Origin: an uncultured Pseudomonadota bacterium
Lineage (GTDB): Bacteria > Pseudomonadota > Gammaproteobacteria > Burkholderiales > Burkholderiaceae_C
DNA: 5,636 bases
Assembly: GCA_900320815.1 (NCBI GenBank)
Contig: ONTY01000113.1
Location: forward strand, 1 to 5,636
Direction: 5' to 3'
Shown here: piece after piece, positions 5,156-5,636 of the stretch
Layout of the letters: each line of letters begins with the position of its first letter
Position numbering within the stretch: position 1 is the stretch's first letter
Translations under genes and position numbers: made by a program
The notes under the pieces: model-generated
What the model was told of the DNA's origin: nothing
Database searches by the model: none
What the model saw: only the letters and a program-made list of their open reading frames with translations

Positions 5156-5636
5156 ATGATGAATATTTCATCCACCCTCTTCACGCGTCGCGCCGCCTGG
5201 GGCGCTGTGGCGCTGGCTGCCAGTGCCACGCTGGCCGCGTGTGGCAGCAGCGGCGGCGACAACAGCAACGCTGCCGACACGCGCTACGACACATCGGTGG
5301 TGTTTGCCGCTGACCGCATCGAGCCGCTGGACACCGCCACCACCAAGGCCGCCAGCGTGCACACCAAGGCACACGCGACGGCGCAGCCAGCCCTTGCCGC
5401 CGACGCTGCCGTAGAAATTGCGCTGGGCGCGCTGGACGCCACCAAAGTGCTGGCCGCACAGCCAGCCAAGAGCGAGGCGCTGCGCATCGGCGCCGCACGC
5501 ACCCCAACCGCCGCCGCTACGGCAGACGACGCTGCGGCGCTGCTGGCCTGGCAGCCCTTGGCAAGTGGCGGGCAAGCCGCAGCGTTGCGCTTGAGCGCCC
5601 AAGGCGCACAAGGCGTGCGCCTGGCTGTGGATGTGC
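5156..5636 (+). CDS. Lipoprotein, probable N-terminal pro-region of a secreted trypsin-like serine protease (cut by window edge)
   Basis: The reading frame is open to the end of the window: 160 codons and one extra base, with no stop. It starts MMNISSTLF, has two arginines (11-12), a hydrophobic stretch and the lipobox LAAC with C29, then GSSGGDNSN. This is a lipoprotein signal, and glycine after the cysteine predicts outer-membrane sorting. Residues 37-107 are Ala/Thr-rich without motifs. EALRIGAAR (107-115), then LLAWQPLASGGQAAALRL (129-146) and GVRLAVDV (153-160) resemble the segment that precedes the catalytic domain in Burkholderiales trypsin/lysyl-endopeptidase-like proteins as I remember them. 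No catalytic His, Asp or Ser motif lies inside the window, so protease identity is inferred. ATG 5156 is six bases after AGGAG; ATG 5159 is equally possible. The I78 inhibitor just upstream supports the protease reading. It could also be another lipoprotein with the same N-terminal domain. Confidence 0.6.
   Translation, partial: MMNISSTLFTRRAAWGAVALAASATLAACGSSGGDNSNAADTRYDTSVVFAADRIEPLDTATTKAASVHTKAHATAQPALAADAAVEIALGALDATKVLAAQPAKSEALRIGAARTPTAAATADDAAALLAWQPLASGGQAAALRLSAQGAQGVRLAVDV

Noticed and set aside
1..5636. RNA genes, insertion sequences, CRISPR arrays, attachment sites
   Set aside because: No tRNA cloverleaf, transposase motif, terminal inverted repeats or spaced direct repeats were seen on either strand.

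Overview
The window reads as a GC-rich chromosomal segment from a betaproteobacterium, most likely Burkholderiales and close to Comamonadaceae. The basis is the RodA sequence (an MSVVFEKP-type N-terminus and a CADGVDW segment remembered from that group), the rmlB-rmlD-rmlA gene order, and strong use of GCG, CGC and CTG codons. The taxonomy comes from recalled family resemblance, not from a search.

Left part (1-2078, minus strand): a compact dTDP-L-rhamnose operon read right to left as rmlB, rmlD, rmlA. rmlB and rmlD overlap by ATGA, and rmlD and rmlA are 6 bases apart. rmlA is cut by the left edge after 32 codons. Together these genes supply dTDP-rhamnose for LPS, O-antigen or exopolysaccharide; rmlC is not in view and may follow rmlA outside the window.

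Middle (2079-3073): a 221-base divergent control region separates rmlB from a plus-strand gene for a TPR-like protein of unknown function. The region holds candidate back-to-back promoters around one AT-rich patch. It also holds a terminator-like hairpin with a U-tract pointing into rmlB, and a GC-rich hairpin in the leader of the TPR gene.

Right part (3074-5636, plus strand): rodA, the SEDS peptidoglycan glycosyltransferase of the elongasome, stands here without mreBCD or mrdA. It is followed by a structured 194-base spacer: a 9-bp perfect hairpin, a 20-base near-palindrome, a strong Rho-independent terminator, then a small hairpin touching the next Shine-Dalgarno. The terminator ends only 27 bases before the start codon of an I78-family peptidase inhibitor lipoprotein, which suggests attenuation or readthrough. 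After the inhibitor, 67 bases on, begins a second lipoprotein, cut by the right edge. Its N-terminus resembles the pro-region of secreted trypsin/lysyl-endopeptidase-like proteases. The last two genes therefore look like an inhibitor-protease pair in the cell envelope, which is the most interesting idea here. I see no RNA genes, mobile elements or CRISPR array.
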